NCBI GenBank assembly: GCA_016180845.1
Contig: JACPAK010000004.1
Coordinates: forward strand, 118,800 to 182,799
From: Deltaproteobacteria bacterium
GTDB taxonomy: Bacteria > UBA10199 > JACPAL01
DNA: 64,000 nucleotides
Direction: 5' to 3'
Positions 15,048-23,644 of this stretch are shown piece by piece. The translations under genes were made by a program, and so were the position numbers. How positions within the stretch are numbered: the stretch's first letter is position 1; each line of letters starts with the position of its first letter. The notes below the pieces were generated by a model. It searched no databases and was not told the DNA's origin. It saw only the letters and a list, made by a program, of their open reading frames with translations.

Positions 15048-17126
15048 ATGGCCGTTATTCAGTCCCAAAACGACGAACCGCTGCTAACCAGAATCGGAAG
15101 GCTCTGGGATCAGCTCATGGGAACCACTCCTCAACAGGAAGTAGCTACTGAGTCTCAATCAGGCACCGTTGGGTCGGGTGATTCGTACCAAAAACCGACT
15201 CCCAAAGAAAGCTCTGGGGTTCTTCAAGCCTCAGTTGGCCTCACCCTGGTGGTTGCCGCTGCGCTCACGATAAAACTGAGACCCTCCCATAACCTGAACA
15301 GGCTTGTCCGGTCCCTTGAAAGAGACATCCTTCTGTTCGTCACCGAAAGGGCATCTCCTCCGAACCTAGGCAGGGCAGAAAGAGAGGCACTTCGACTCCA
15401 TTTAGACAACCTCCTCATGCAACTCTCTCAGACTGAAAATGATCTGCCGATTGCCAGACAATTTGTTCGACAAAGGGGCAAAGAGATTCTCTTTTCAGGA
15501 ATCCTCCCAAATTTCCGATTGGCAGGACGAATCCGAAGGGGCCCTGAAGGGAATACCCTCCTGACCCTGCTCGTCGAGGCGCCTGAGAATACCATGCATC
15601 CGAACCCTCGTCTGCGACGGATGGTCATCGATATCCCTGTAGAAAAACGAAAGGGAGTTTGGGGACATATCATTGATCTCCCGAGAAAGAATCAAAGTTG
15701 CAGTCGTACCTTTATAGATGATGACATCCAGCTTCCGCTCCGTGGAAGTTCCGCGATCCGTCGATCCCACCTTGGGTTGGCCGAAGGAGAAGATCCGATG
15801 CTGACCTTGTCAGCAGAGAAGGGGTTTCGATTTGTTGCCTTCGATAAAGAAGGGCTCGAGAGATGGAGCCCTCTGCTGGCCGAAGCGACATGGCCTACCG
15901 GATTAAAAGGGGTCGGTCATTTTCCACAACCGGTTTATTATTCGAATCAACTCAGTTGTATTCCGGGTGGCATTAGGGTTTCGCCTGCTAGCGCTGCAGA
16001 GGCGGAGTTCTTTTTCCCGGTTGCCTCAACAACCCCAACCCCTTGGGCAACAAATAGAGAAGTCGTGGAGTGTGGAGCTCTATACCAATTCAACCGGCAT
16101 GGAAGGCTTCAAGGAATAGCGCTCGTAGAAAGAAACGCCGCTGGTGAAATAAAAACTCTCCTGGGAGCCGAGTATGTCGGTGCTGAACTAAGACTAGACC
16201 TTCCTCTCGGTCAAACACACCCCTCCCCTGTGATCGGGTTGGGCGAGTTGGAAGCGTTGGTGTCCCCTCATCTCGGACCGTTTCTACCAGTGAGTTCGGA
16301 TGGGCTTCTTCCCCATATCCGTCGGCGTTTGAGAGAGCTCCTTCTCCCAGCACTCCAGAGAGAAGAGACAACACTCCCAGTTGGATTTAGCGTCGTCATC
16401 CCCTCGACTCGAATGCGCCCTACAGAAATGGGCGTCTTGAACATAAGCGGCTCCTATCAGCAACGTGAAGGCCAATGGCACCTTGACATCGCTATCGAAA
16501 GATTGATCCAGCCTCACCCCGGTGAACCGATTCAATCAACGTCCGCTTCCATGAGTGTCTCTATCAGGAGAGTTAGCGGTCATCTGAGCCTGAACGACCT
16601 GATAGAAAATCGACCCGCTCCCCAACAATTTGAAGATCCACTAAGACTTCTGACTTCAGGCTATCTCCTGGAGGCAGGAGGAAGAGAACGGGTCGTCTTC
16701 CGTCGATCTCTTTTTGGCAGTAGGGCAACCGAGCTCCACAGGTTTTACACAGCCACCGGCCTCACCCCCCGCTTCAGCGAGGATCTTTTCTTGCGATGGG
16801 GAGAGGCGATTGATACCTCACCGGTCAGGGCATTCGTCATGGACGAGGGGAGGCGTTTGCCAAACGTCGTCCAGACAACTGATGAGATGGCGGGAATCCT
16901 TAGGACCGCTGGATTCCCTTACGATCGTTATGCTTCAACACCTCTTGCAGACGGAAGCCGGCATACCTTTCAGCTCGCGACGGTTGATCCCCTTCCCTGG
17001 GCAACGAGTCGAGACCCGATCAGACTGCAGTTGATTTATGAATTTGATGCCCAAGGGCGTTTCAGAAGCCTCTCGCTCGCTGAGGCCAAAGGAAACCAAC
17101 TCACACCAGGACTGGTTCTCTCTTAA
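15048..17126 (+). CDS. Large hypothetical protein with an internal duplication
   Basis: I do not recognise this 692-residue protein. It has no classical signal peptide; a single hydrophobic stretch (VLQASVGLTLVVAAALTI, about residues 58-75) may be a membrane anchor. The rest is mixed alpha/beta. Two segments are clearly related to each other: FPVASTTPTPWATNREVVE followed by LYQFNRHGRLQGIALVE (about residues 322-365), and FQLATVDPLPWATSRDPIR followed by IYEFDAQGRFRSLSLAE (about residues 642-680). Each is preceded by a similar YxS region, so the protein probably consists of two divergent copies of a long domain. It is transcribed alone, divergent from thiL, and ends 3 nt from the convergent lipoprotein gene. 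Confidence 0.6.
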   Translation: MAVIQSQNDEPLLTRIGRLWDQLMGTTPQQEVATESQSGTVGSGDSYQKPTPKESSGVLQASVGLTLVVAAALTIKLRPSHNLNRLVRSLERDILLFVTERASPPNLGRAEREALRLHLDNLLMQLSQTENDLPIARQFVRQRGKEILFSGILPNFRLAGRIRRGPEGNTLLTLLVEAPENTMHPNPRLRRMVIDIPVEKRKGVWGHIIDLPRKNQSCSRTFIDDDIQLPLRGSSAIRRSHLGLAEGEDPMLTLSAEKGFRFVAFDKEGLERWSPLLAEATWPTGLKGVGHFPQPVYYSNQLSCIPGGIRVSPASAAEAEFFFPVASTTPTPWATNREVVECGALYQFNRHGRLQGIALVERNAAGEIKTLLGAEYVGAELRLDLPLGQTHPSPVIGLGELEALVSPHLGPFLPVSSDGLLPHIRRRLRELLLPALQREETTLPVGFSVVIPSTRMRPTEMGVLNISGSYQQREGQWHLDIAIERLIQPHPGEPIQSTSASMSVSIRRVSGHLSLNDLIENRPAPQQFEDPLRLLTSGYLLEAGGRERVVFRRSLFGSRATELHRFYTATGLTPRFSEDLFLRWGEAIDTSPVRAFVMDEGRRLPNVVQTTDEMAGILRTAGFPYDRYASTPLADGSRHTFQLATVDPLPWATSRDPIRLQLIYEFDAQGRFRSLSLAEAKGNQLTPGLVLS

Positions 17127-17129
17127 AAA

Positions 17130-19037
17130 TCATCTCAACTCCTGAATCGTCCCCTCTTTCACCGTCAGCACAAACAACCTCCTCCTCGCATCGCCGACCC
17201 GATCAAACGAGATATTTCCGGTAACTCCAGGAAAATTTTTCAGATCGGCAAGCTCATCTTGGAGGTCAAAACGGGAAACATCCGGTCGTCTCTTTAAGAT
17301 ATCGATCAGGAAACGCATCGTGTCGTAACCATACGCCTCGAGCAGGGTCGGTTCGATCCCATAGGCCGCCTGAAACGAGGCAACAAAATCCTTCGCCACA
17401 AACTCACCCGAATCAGGAAAAAAACCATCCACAAACGTCATCTCGGTAAAACCCCCTGTGCTGACCTGCGCCAAGTCAGGGTGGTTCCAACCGGCTCCTC
17501 CCAAGAGGGCAAAACCGGTCATATTGAGAAACTGAAGCGAGCCGATCAGATCGGGAACCCTGCGAAAGGTATCCGGGAAGAAGAGCGCCTCAAAAGAAAC
17601 CTGGTTCGAATCCACGGCATAACTTTCGCGAGAATTTTTCAGGGCCCGAAGGGGATTCAGAAGGTTGTCCGAGGTCGGTGTATAGGCCTCTTTTCCGACT
17701 AATTCACCCCCGCACTCCTTCACCTGCTCTTCGAACTGTTTCAAGTACTCTTCGCCCACCTGATTTTTGGCGTAAAGGATCGCAAACTTTTTGAGTCCTT
17801 TTTTGTTACAGGCATAGTCAACAAGCGTCGCCACCTGATCCGCAACAGTTAAAAAATTCCGGAAGATGAAATCCCCCTTTGCCGGAAGATCCATGCTCTG
17901 GGACAACGCAATCGTCGGGATCTGCAGTGATTCGACAACCGGTGCAAGCTGCTCTGATTCCGCCTGAGACATCGGGCCGATCAAACCGATGATCTCCGGA
18001 TCTGCCGCAAGTTCTTGGGCGATCTCGATCGCCTTCTTGGGATCCCCTTCGCTATCTCGAACCTCGAGAACCACCTCCGTCTCACTCCGACAAGGGGCAT
18101 AGACCCCTGCCGCACACTCGATCCCATGAAGGGCAGACTCTCCATAGACTGAATATTTTCCCGAAAGTGGAACTAGGACACCGATACGTGTATGGACACC
18201 GGTCTCTCTCTTCCCTAACTCCGCCAAGAGCTTCTGGGCCACTCGCACATATTCATGCTTCGGATATCTTTCGAGATACGATTGGGCGGAATGGGCAGCC
18301 GATTCATAGTCCCCTCTCTCGTGAGAGACCTTCGCCAATTTCCAAAGCGGATAACCACCAACACCCCTCTCCTGAAAATGCTTCTCGGTTCTCTTGACTT
18401 CCCGGATATCGGTCCCCTTCGCATCGACCCATCCCCTCACCGCCTGGATCGCCTGGGGTTGATCAATGACCCACGCAAGCTCACCGATCTGCCATTCCGA
18501 AGGAGACAGGAGCGAATACCCCTCCACCAATTCGAGATGACCTTTGATCTCTTCAAAACTATCCTTTTTCTGTCTCGCCGCCTTCACGCGAAGTGACCCT
18601 GCCTTCACCCAAAGCTCCGCCTCGGTATCCTTCGGCAAGCGATCGAGCATCGCAAATGTCTCATTGTAATTTCCAAGCCGGTAGTGACAGATCGCCAATT
18701 GATAAATCGATTTTGTCCCCCACTCCGGGAATATCCCCCTCTTCAGAGATTCCCGATAGTGAGGAACCGCCTGACTCCACTCCTCCCGCAACAGATGAAG
18801 CTCGCCAAGGCGGTAGTGGGCCTTCGGCGTGTAATAATTATACGGCGTGGTCTTGATAAAATTTTGGTAGGCTTGGGCCGCTTCGTCCCGTCTCTTGTCA
18901 AAAAGAATCTGTTCCGCCTTCTGAAAGGACTGTTCAATTTCGGGGGTCTTAAGAAGACGCGTGTAGGTCGGCTGCTTCTGCATCGACGCACAGCCGACGA
19001 ATAAAAAGAGGACAATGATTTGAGAAAGAAATTTCAA
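17130..19037 (-). CDS. Lipoprotein with TPR repeats and a periplasmic-binding (type 1) domain, LpoA-like
   Basis: Protein of 635 residues. The N-terminus MKFLSQIIVLFLFVGCASM carries a lipobox with the lipidated Cys16. Residues about 30-280 are TPR-like helical repeats (AYQNFIKTTPYNYYTPKAHYRLGELHL and others). Residues about 285-635 form a periplasmic-binding type 1 fold starting TRIGVLVPLSGKYSVYGESALHGIE, with EIIGLIGPMSQAESEQLAPV. This architecture is that of LpoA-type penicillin-binding-protein activators and of Leu/Ile/Val-binding-like lipoproteins. LpoA sits in the outer membrane and stimulates peptidoglycan synthase PBP1A; that role is inferred here. Its ATG overlaps the grpE stop by 4 nt. 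Confidence 0.75.
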   Translation of the reverse strand: MKFLSQIIVLFLFVGCASMQKQPTYTRLLKTPEIEQSFQKAEQILFDKRRDEAAQAYQNFIKTTPYNYYTPKAHYRLGELHLLREEWSQAVPHYRESLKRGIFPEWGTKSIYQLAICHYRLGNYNETFAMLDRLPKDTEAELWVKAGSLRVKAARQKKDSFEEIKGHLELVEGYSLLSPSEWQIGELAWVIDQPQAIQAVRGWVDAKGTDIREVKRTEKHFQERGVGGYPLWKLAKVSHERGDYESAAHSAQSYLERYPKHEYVRVAQKLLAELGKRETGVHTRIGVLVPLSGKYSVYGESALHGIECAAGVYAPCRSETEVVLEVRDSEGDPKKAIEIAQELAADPEIIGLIGPMSQAESEQLAPVVESLQIPTIALSQSMDLPAKGDFIFRNFLTVADQVATLVDYACNKKGLKKFAILYAKNQVGEEYLKQFEEQVKECGGELVGKEAYTPTSDNLLNPLRALKNSRESYAVDSNQVSFEALFFPDTFRRVPDLIGSLQFLNMTGFALLGGAGWNHPDLAQVSTGGFTEMTFVDGFFPDSGEFVAKDFVASFQAAYGIEPTLLEAYGYDTMRFLIDILKRRPDVSRFDLQDELADLKNFPGVTGNISFDRVGDARRRLFVLTVKEGTIQELR

Positions 19038-19558
19038 TGATTCTTTTCTTTGGAGACAACAACACGTGCCGGCCTCAAGAGCCGACCATTAAAAAGATAC
19101 CCCTTCTGATGTTCCTGGATGACCTTCCCCCCTTCCCCGTCCACAACCTCCTCATGAATCGCCTCATGAAAATTGGGATCAAATTTTTGCCCAATAGCAG
19201 AAAGTTCAGAGACACCAAATTTTTCCATAAACTGTTGCATCTGTTTCAGTGTCAATTCCACACCATCATGCAACGTTTTGATATTGGTCGCCCCCTTCGC
19301 ATGATCGAGGGCAAGCTCCAGATGGTCTTTCACATCAAGGAGTTCACGCAGCAACCGCTCACTCATAAATTGAACAAACTCGTCTCTCTCCTTCACCGCC
19401 CGTTTCTTGTAGTTATCCAGATCGGCCCGGGCCAAGAGATAACTCCCCTTCATCTCCTGAAGACTCTTCTCGAGTTCCTTGATCCTTCCCTCAAGGTTGG
19501 AGATCTTCTGATCCGCAGCGGTTGGTGGCATCACAGGATTCGCAGGTGGTTTTTGCAT
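19034..19558 (-). CDS. grpE: Nucleotide exchange factor GrpE
   Basis: Protein of 174 residues, normal for GrpE. GrpE releases ADP from DnaK. The N-terminal part (residues 20-60) is a long coiled coil (ISNLEGRIKELEKSLQEMKG), followed by ARADLDNYKKRAVKERDEF and the C-terminal beta domain with GVSELSAIGQKFDPNFHEAI and RPARVVVSK, all family signatures. It is not next to hrcA or dnaK; it instead overlaps by 4 nt the LpoA-like lipoprotein gene. A promoter ends 8 nt before the ATG and no Shine-Dalgarno sequence is present. Confidence 0.95.
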   Translation of the reverse strand: MQKPPANPVMPPTAADQKISNLEGRIKELEKSLQEMKGSYLLARADLDNYKKRAVKERDEFVQFMSERLLRELLDVKDHLELALDHAKGATNIKTLHDGVELTLKQMQQFMEKFGVSELSAIGQKFDPNFHEAIHEEVVDGEGGKVIQEHQKGYLFNGRLLRPARVVVSKEKNH

Positions 19559-19566
19559 AGGGCTGA

Positions 19567-19595
19567 AATTTAAGCAGGAATGTTGAGAAGGTCAA
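19567..19595 (-). promoter_or_regulatory. Promoter of grpE, predicted leaderless
   Basis: On the minus strand TTGACC (19590-19595), 17-bp spacer, TAAATT (19567-19572), then 8 nt to the ATG. Transcription would start at or one base before the start codon. No CIRCE-type inverted repeat is seen. Confidence 0.55.
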
Positions 19596-19602
19596 GATCA
19601 GT

Positions 19603-20622
19603 TCATAAGAGAAATCCGTGGATGATTAGGACCCGCGGATCGGGGATGATATCAGGCCTTGCCATAGTGGTTGCCACCCAGACAGCAAACCCTCCTCCAT
19701 TCGGAAAGAACTTGTCGCGAAAGAGGTTGATGTTGGCCGGCTCGTTGTCGATGCAGGCGACCACATTCCCTAATGGTCTCACCTTTTCTATCGCCCATTC
19801 CTTAAAGGCAACATCGGACCGATGTGCCAGCCTGATGATCTCATCTGGCGGCATTCCAGAATCACGATGCGGATCGAATTCGGGCGTCTTCAACATCAGA
19901 GTCACCTTTCCCTGATCCGGTGTTGGGAAGTGATGCCGTCGGAGAGATTGGACTGTTCCCTCAAGCATCCTCGCCTCAGAGCGCCCGGACATGTAGACAA
20001 TATGCGCCCCTGCCTCATGGAGCTGGCGAACATATTCGGCGGCACCAGGGAGAGGGAGGTCATGGGCAATATAGGAATTTGTGAAAAAACGACTCCGCCA
20101 AAACTCTTCGATCTCATGCTCATGCCTCGCAAACCAAGTAGGATCGAGCCCCAGATTATCGACCAGGACTTTTGATTTATTCCAGCTGGTCAAATGCTCC
20201 GGCCCGATCAACTCCATGAGAGGAACCTTATGTCTCCTCCCATACTCCCTGAAAATCGCAACGTGGCGCCAAAGCATCGCGAAGAGGGTATCATCGAGAT
20301 CAATCACAACAACCGGTCGTTCGGTGGTTCGAACAGCTTTCAGAATACGTGTCAGGATAATCGTCTGCTCCGGGGATCGCTCATGAGTCCTCCAGATCGG
20401 CCTCCCGACAAGTCGCAAGGCCCTCGCCGCAAAACTGTCGAAAAGAGGATGGGCGATCCTCTCGACCCTTGCCAACTCTGAAGAATCAAAGACCCGTACC
20501 GCCGCCGCCTCTGCCACCTCAATAACCCTTGAGGCTGATCTCGCCGCCGCCGCGATAACCTCAGGCATCCTGTCAGGATGGGAAAGAAACGGGTGTAAGG
20601 TCTTTAGAAGTAAGGGTCGCAC
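19603..20622 (-). CDS. HAD-superfamily hydrolase-like protein
   Basis: Protein of 339 residues, starting at GTG 20622. Residues about 100-115 contain VVVIDLDDTLFAMLW, the HAD nucleophile motif DxDxT; VYMSGRSEARM (near 220) is the second motif (serine), and VACIDNEPANINLF (near 295) carries the acidic motif. The first 90 residues are helical and not part of the fold. Substrate is unknown; such proteins are often phosphatases. It runs towards grpE with a 44-nt gap in front of the grpE promoter region. An internal start is possible because the GTG lacks a clear ribosome binding site. Confidence 0.7.
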   Translation of the reverse strand: MRPLLLKTLHPFLSHPDRMPEVIAAAARSASRVIEVAEAAAVRVFDSSELARVERIAHPLFDSFAARALRLVGRPIWRTHERSPEQTIILTRILKAVRTTERPVVVIDLDDTLFAMLWRHVAIFREYGRRHKVPLMELIGPEHLTSWNKSKVLVDNLGLDPTWFARHEHEIEEFWRSRFFTNSYIAHDLPLPGAAEYVRQLHEAGAHIVYMSGRSEARMLEGTVQSLRRHHFPTPDQGKVTLMLKTPEFDPHRDSGMPPDEIIRLAHRSDVAFKEWAIEKVRPLGNVVACIDNEPANINLFRDKFFPNGGGFAVWVATTMARPDIIPDPRVLIIHGFLL

Positions 20623-20718
20623 ACCCGTACTCTCGTGGGGGAGTTAAAAAGGTTGTCAGTTAGTGAAAAAAGACAGGAACTTTCTCAGGAAAGAACCGAT
20701 AACTATTAAGGATATCTT

Positions 20719-21312
20719 ATGAACTTTGTTGGCACTCTTTCATATCTGTTTGGTATCGTTGATTGGAATACCGCCTTAAGGTTTGCACGTGTGGCCGATC
20801 AACTGATGCTCGAGATACAAAGAGACTTCCGTGGTATTGCCGAAGCACTCAAAACGAGTATCAGAGATTCTACACCCTTCACCCCTCAGATCTCTCTGGG
20901 AAAGATCACAATGAGGGAACGATTATTATTTGGATTGTTTAGAACCGGAAATATCTTTTTAAACACTCATAGCAATTGTGGTCCAATGGGACGAGACATC
21001 GGAGATGAATTTCAAGGTATGGAGGGGAGAGCCTTAGGAATACAAGGAAGCATAAATTTGAAAGAAATTGGCTCGTCTGTGGGAACAGTTGCCACTCAAG
21101 AAATGATGGGGAGTGCTAATGCCCTTGTCGCCGGAGCGAATAGCATTGAGCAGGAAAGACAGGTCTTAAATAAAGTGATCAATACTGTGAAAAGGACGAG
21201 AAGAGAGATCGTCATAAGAAATAACCTTTATATCGGCGCCTTTCTTTTGTTTACAGCTTGTCTGATTAGAATGATGACAATGCCTATTACCGAAGAAAAT
21301 TCCGAGCCTTAA
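20719..21312 (+). CDS. Hypothetical protein with C-terminal membrane anchor
   Basis: Not recognised. The 197-residue protein starts at an ATG behind an AAGGA box. It is mainly helical and polar, with a single hydrophobic segment near the C-terminus (IVIRNNLYIGAFLLFTACL), so a tail anchor in the inner membrane is likely. There is no signal peptide. Low similarity to anything I know. It is convergent with hemW (4-bp overlap) and divergent from the HAD-like gene. Confidence 0.5.
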   Translation: MNFVGTLSYLFGIVDWNTALRFARVADQLMLEIQRDFRGIAEALKTSIRDSTPFTPQISLGKITMRERLLFGLFRTGNIFLNTHSNCGPMGRDIGDEFQGMEGRALGIQGSINLKEIGSSVGTVATQEMMGSANALVAGANSIEQERQVLNKVINTVKRTRREIVIRNNLYIGAFLLFTACLIRMMTMPITEENSEP

Positions 21313-22496
21313 AATCTCTGCAAAATCTCATTAGCCACAGGAAGCCCCCTCGTCGTTAGTCGCACCCTTTGATCTCTCTTTTCAATCCATTCCCCTTGAG
21401 ATAAAAAAGAAAGCTGATCGGGAAATGTTTCTTCCAGAGATTGTCCAAAGAGTTCCGAAAATCTTTTTAAAGATACCCCCTCCATTTTTCGAAAACCCAT
21501 CATCAAGAATTCACGCATTGCGGTCTGAAGCGGGATCACTTCCGTCTCCTGTTCCCACTGACCAGCAAGATATTTTTTCAAGTCACGAACATTTTGGTGG
21601 CGAAGACCAAATCCCCCCTTCCCCCCTTTGCTAAAGGGGGGTATTTCAGAAACTCCCCACTTTGAAAAAGGGGGGCCGGGGGGGATTCTTATAAACGACA
21701 CCGCCCCCGCCCCAAAACCGATAAACTCCCCATAATCCCAATAATTCAGATTATGCCGGCACTCAAACCCTCGCCTTGAGAAATTAGAGATCTCATACCG
21801 ATGAAAACCTTCCAGCTCACCCACCCTCTCAAACATCCGACACTGTTCTTCTTCACTTGGAAGCGATAGGAGGCCCGACCGATACATCTTTTCAAACGGG
21901 GTCTCCTGTTCAATCGTCAGATTGTAAAGTGAAAGATGATCAGTCTCCAGGGAGAGCGCCTGACTCAAATCCAACTCAAAATCCTCGAGCGTCTCTCCCG
22001 GAAGGGAATAGATCAGGTCGATGCTCATATTGTGAAACCCAGCCTCACGTGCCTCATGAACTGTCTTCTTCGCCTCTTCCCCCGAGTGAATCCGCCCCAT
22101 CACCTTCAGAAATTTGTCTTGAAATGATTGAACACCGACGGAGAGGCGGTTAACGCCCAACGAACGAAAATCTCTTAAGCGCTCCAGAGAAACTGTCTTC
22201 GGATTCGCCTCAAGGGTGACTTCGGTCGAGGCATCCCATGAAAAATGTTGATGCAATGCCTCGAAAATCGATCCCAGATATTTTGGGTGCAGAAGTGAAG
22301 GGGTCCCTCCTCCAAGAAAAATCGAGTGGATCGGCTCTCTGGAGAACTCTCGGGCTCGTTCGTGAATTTCAGCGATGAGCTGATGGGTATACTCCTTCTG
22401 GAGATCAAACTCCTCATGCCCGCGCGGAACCGAAAAAAAATCACAATAGCCGCACTTCACCTCACAAAACGGGATGTGAATGTAGAGACTTTTCAT
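21309..22496 (-). CDS. hemW: HemW-like radical SAM haem chaperone
   Basis: Protein of 395 residues from ATG 22496, which shares a base with the stop of the preceding decarboxylase gene (TAATG). The N-terminal MKSLYIHIPFCEVKCGYCDF has the radical-SAM CxxxCxxC motif plus the extra cysteine typical of HemW/HemN-like proteins. IFLGGGTPSLLHP and VSLERLRDFRSLGVNRLSVGVQSF are family motifs. HemW binds and delivers haem; it was formerly called coproporphyrinogen III dehydrogenase-like. An extension to 22574 would lie in the upstream gene and is rejected. About 30 residues rich in PPFSK/GGKGGF (encoded around 21,609-21,687) are an in-frame inserted repeat absent from normal HemW. Confidence 0.88.
   Translation of the reverse strand: MKSLYIHIPFCEVKCGYCDFFSVPRGHEEFDLQKEYTHQLIAEIHERAREFSREPIHSIFLGGGTPSLLHPKYLGSIFEALHQHFSWDASTEVTLEANPKTVSLERLRDFRSLGVNRLSVGVQSFQDKFLKVMGRIHSGEEAKKTVHEAREAGFHNMSIDLIYSLPGETLEDFELDLSQALSLETDHLSLYNLTIEQETPFEKMYRSGLLSLPSEEEQCRMFERVGELEGFHRYEISNFSRRGFECRHNLNYWDYGEFIGFGAGAVSFIRIPPGPPFSKWGVSEIPPFSKGGKGGFGLRHQNVRDLKKYLAGQWEQETEVIPLQTAMREFLMMGFRKMEGVSLKRFSELFGQSLEETFPDQLSFLSQGEWIEKRDQRVRLTTRGLPVANEILQRF
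21609..21687. repeat. Inverted-repeat element inserted in frame in hemW
   Basis: A segment of about 79 bp bounded by AAATCCCCCC on the left and GGGGGGGATT on the right, with CCCCCCTTT and AAAGGGGGG blocks inside. It can fold into one long imperfect hairpin. It encodes a Pro/Gly/Lys-rich loop (IPPFSKGGKGGF on the hemW strand). Peptides of this kind are known from other genomes as read-through of small palindromic elements. Confidence 0.75.
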
Positions 22497-23557
22497 TAAT
22501 AGATTTCGGCGTAACTCGCGACGGTCCTCAAGACAGGATGTGCCGAGGGAGGCAGGGAGTGCTCCGCGTACCATTCATCAAACGCCTCACAGAAATAATC
22601 GATCCGGTCTTTCTTGTATTCCACTGTACTGTAGAGGATCAGGTACTCCTTGATCCCGCTCGCCTCTGAGATCTCCTGGATGATCCGTTCGCAATCCTCC
22701 TGCTTCATTCCATGCACCATGGTGTAGAGGGAGTAGTCCCACTCGGGATAAGTCGGTCTCTGATAACAATGAGAAACCCCGCGGTAAGAGCCCATCTTCC
22801 ACCCAAGCTCCTCGATCTTCTCTGCCGGCACCTTCCAAACCCCCATGCCATTGAAGGCAAAGCCGGCCTTTCGATGATGGAGGACACCGGCGAAGCGGCG
22901 CATGATCCCTTCATCGGTCATCCGCTTCATCAACTCGAAAACTTCCCCTTCTGAAATCCCGATCTGTCGGGCAGCCGGCTCAAAGGGATGTGAGATGAGT
23001 TGAAGATCTTGTTGGAGCGCCTTCACGATCTCCCGCTCCTCAGTTGAAAGCGTCCGACGTACTCGCTTGAATTCCTGGCGCCCTTCCTGTTCCAGACCGT
23101 CTGACTTCCCGGTCACATCGAGCCTTACCCCAATCTTGAATAACTTAAGTGTGGGAAGGATAAGAGTCGTCTCAGCCTCCGCCTCGCAGGCCATGATCCG
23201 AACCGTTTCATTCAAATCCCTTCCCGGCGGGACCGCAACGGTGAACCAGAGGTTGAAGTGATTTTCGCGCTTGTAATTATGACTGACCCCCGGGAAGGCA
23301 TTAATCATCCGCGCCCCTGCCGATAGCTTCTCTGACGGTATCCTCATCGCGACAAGGGAGCTGGTGTAGCCCAAATTTCTGGTGTCGAAGATGGCGCTGA
23401 TCTGGCGGATCACATTCTCCTTACGAAGCTGCGCCAGTCGGGCAATGATCTCCTCCTCCGTCGTCTTGAGCTGTTCGGCCAGACGCAGATAAGGGCGCAA
23501 ATCTAATGGGAAATCGAACTGGATCTTGGTCAGGAGTTTTTTATCTAAGTCATCCAC
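22496..23557 (-). CDS. Fused siroheme decarboxylase (AhbA/AhbB or NirD/L-type)
   Basis: Protein of 353 residues made of two Lrp/AsnC-like halves. The first (1-165) starts DLDKKLLTKIQFDFPLDLRP and has the substrate-site segment SHNYKRENHFNLWFTVAVP; the second (about 170-340) starts LSTEEREIVKALQQDLQL and has MRRFAGVLHHRKAGFAFNGM and SHCYQRPTYPEWDYSLYTMVHG. In AhbA/AhbB these are two subunits that decarboxylate siroheme to 12,18-didecarboxysiroheme in the alternative haem pathway; NirD/L/G/H do the same for haem d1. Here the two are fused. The stop overlaps the hemW start, linking the gene to haem metabolism. No ahbC or ahbD is in the window. Confidence 0.85.
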   Translation of the reverse strand: MDDLDKKLLTKIQFDFPLDLRPYLRLAEQLKTTEEEIIARLAQLRKENVIRQISAIFDTRNLGYTSSLVAMRIPSEKLSAGARMINAFPGVSHNYKRENHFNLWFTVAVPPGRDLNETVRIMACEAEAETTLILPTLKLFKIGVRLDVTGKSDGLEQEGRQEFKRVRRTLSTEEREIVKALQQDLQLISHPFEPAARQIGISEGEVFELMKRMTDEGIMRRFAGVLHHRKAGFAFNGMGVWKVPAEKIEELGWKMGSYRGVSHCYQRPTYPEWDYSLYTMVHGMKQEDCERIIQEISEASGIKEYLILYSTVEYKKDRIDYFCEAFDEWYAEHSLPPSAHPVLRTVASYAEIY

Positions 23558-23644
23558 AATAGAGACTCCCTATCTTTCCGATCAAAACAAGTCAATTGAC
23601 GAAAAAACTTGAAAAGCAGGGGCGAAGATATAGTAAAGGGCCGT

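Noticed and set aside
19037..19573. Plus-strand frame of 178 codons opposite grpE
   Set aside because: Antisense shadow of grpE.
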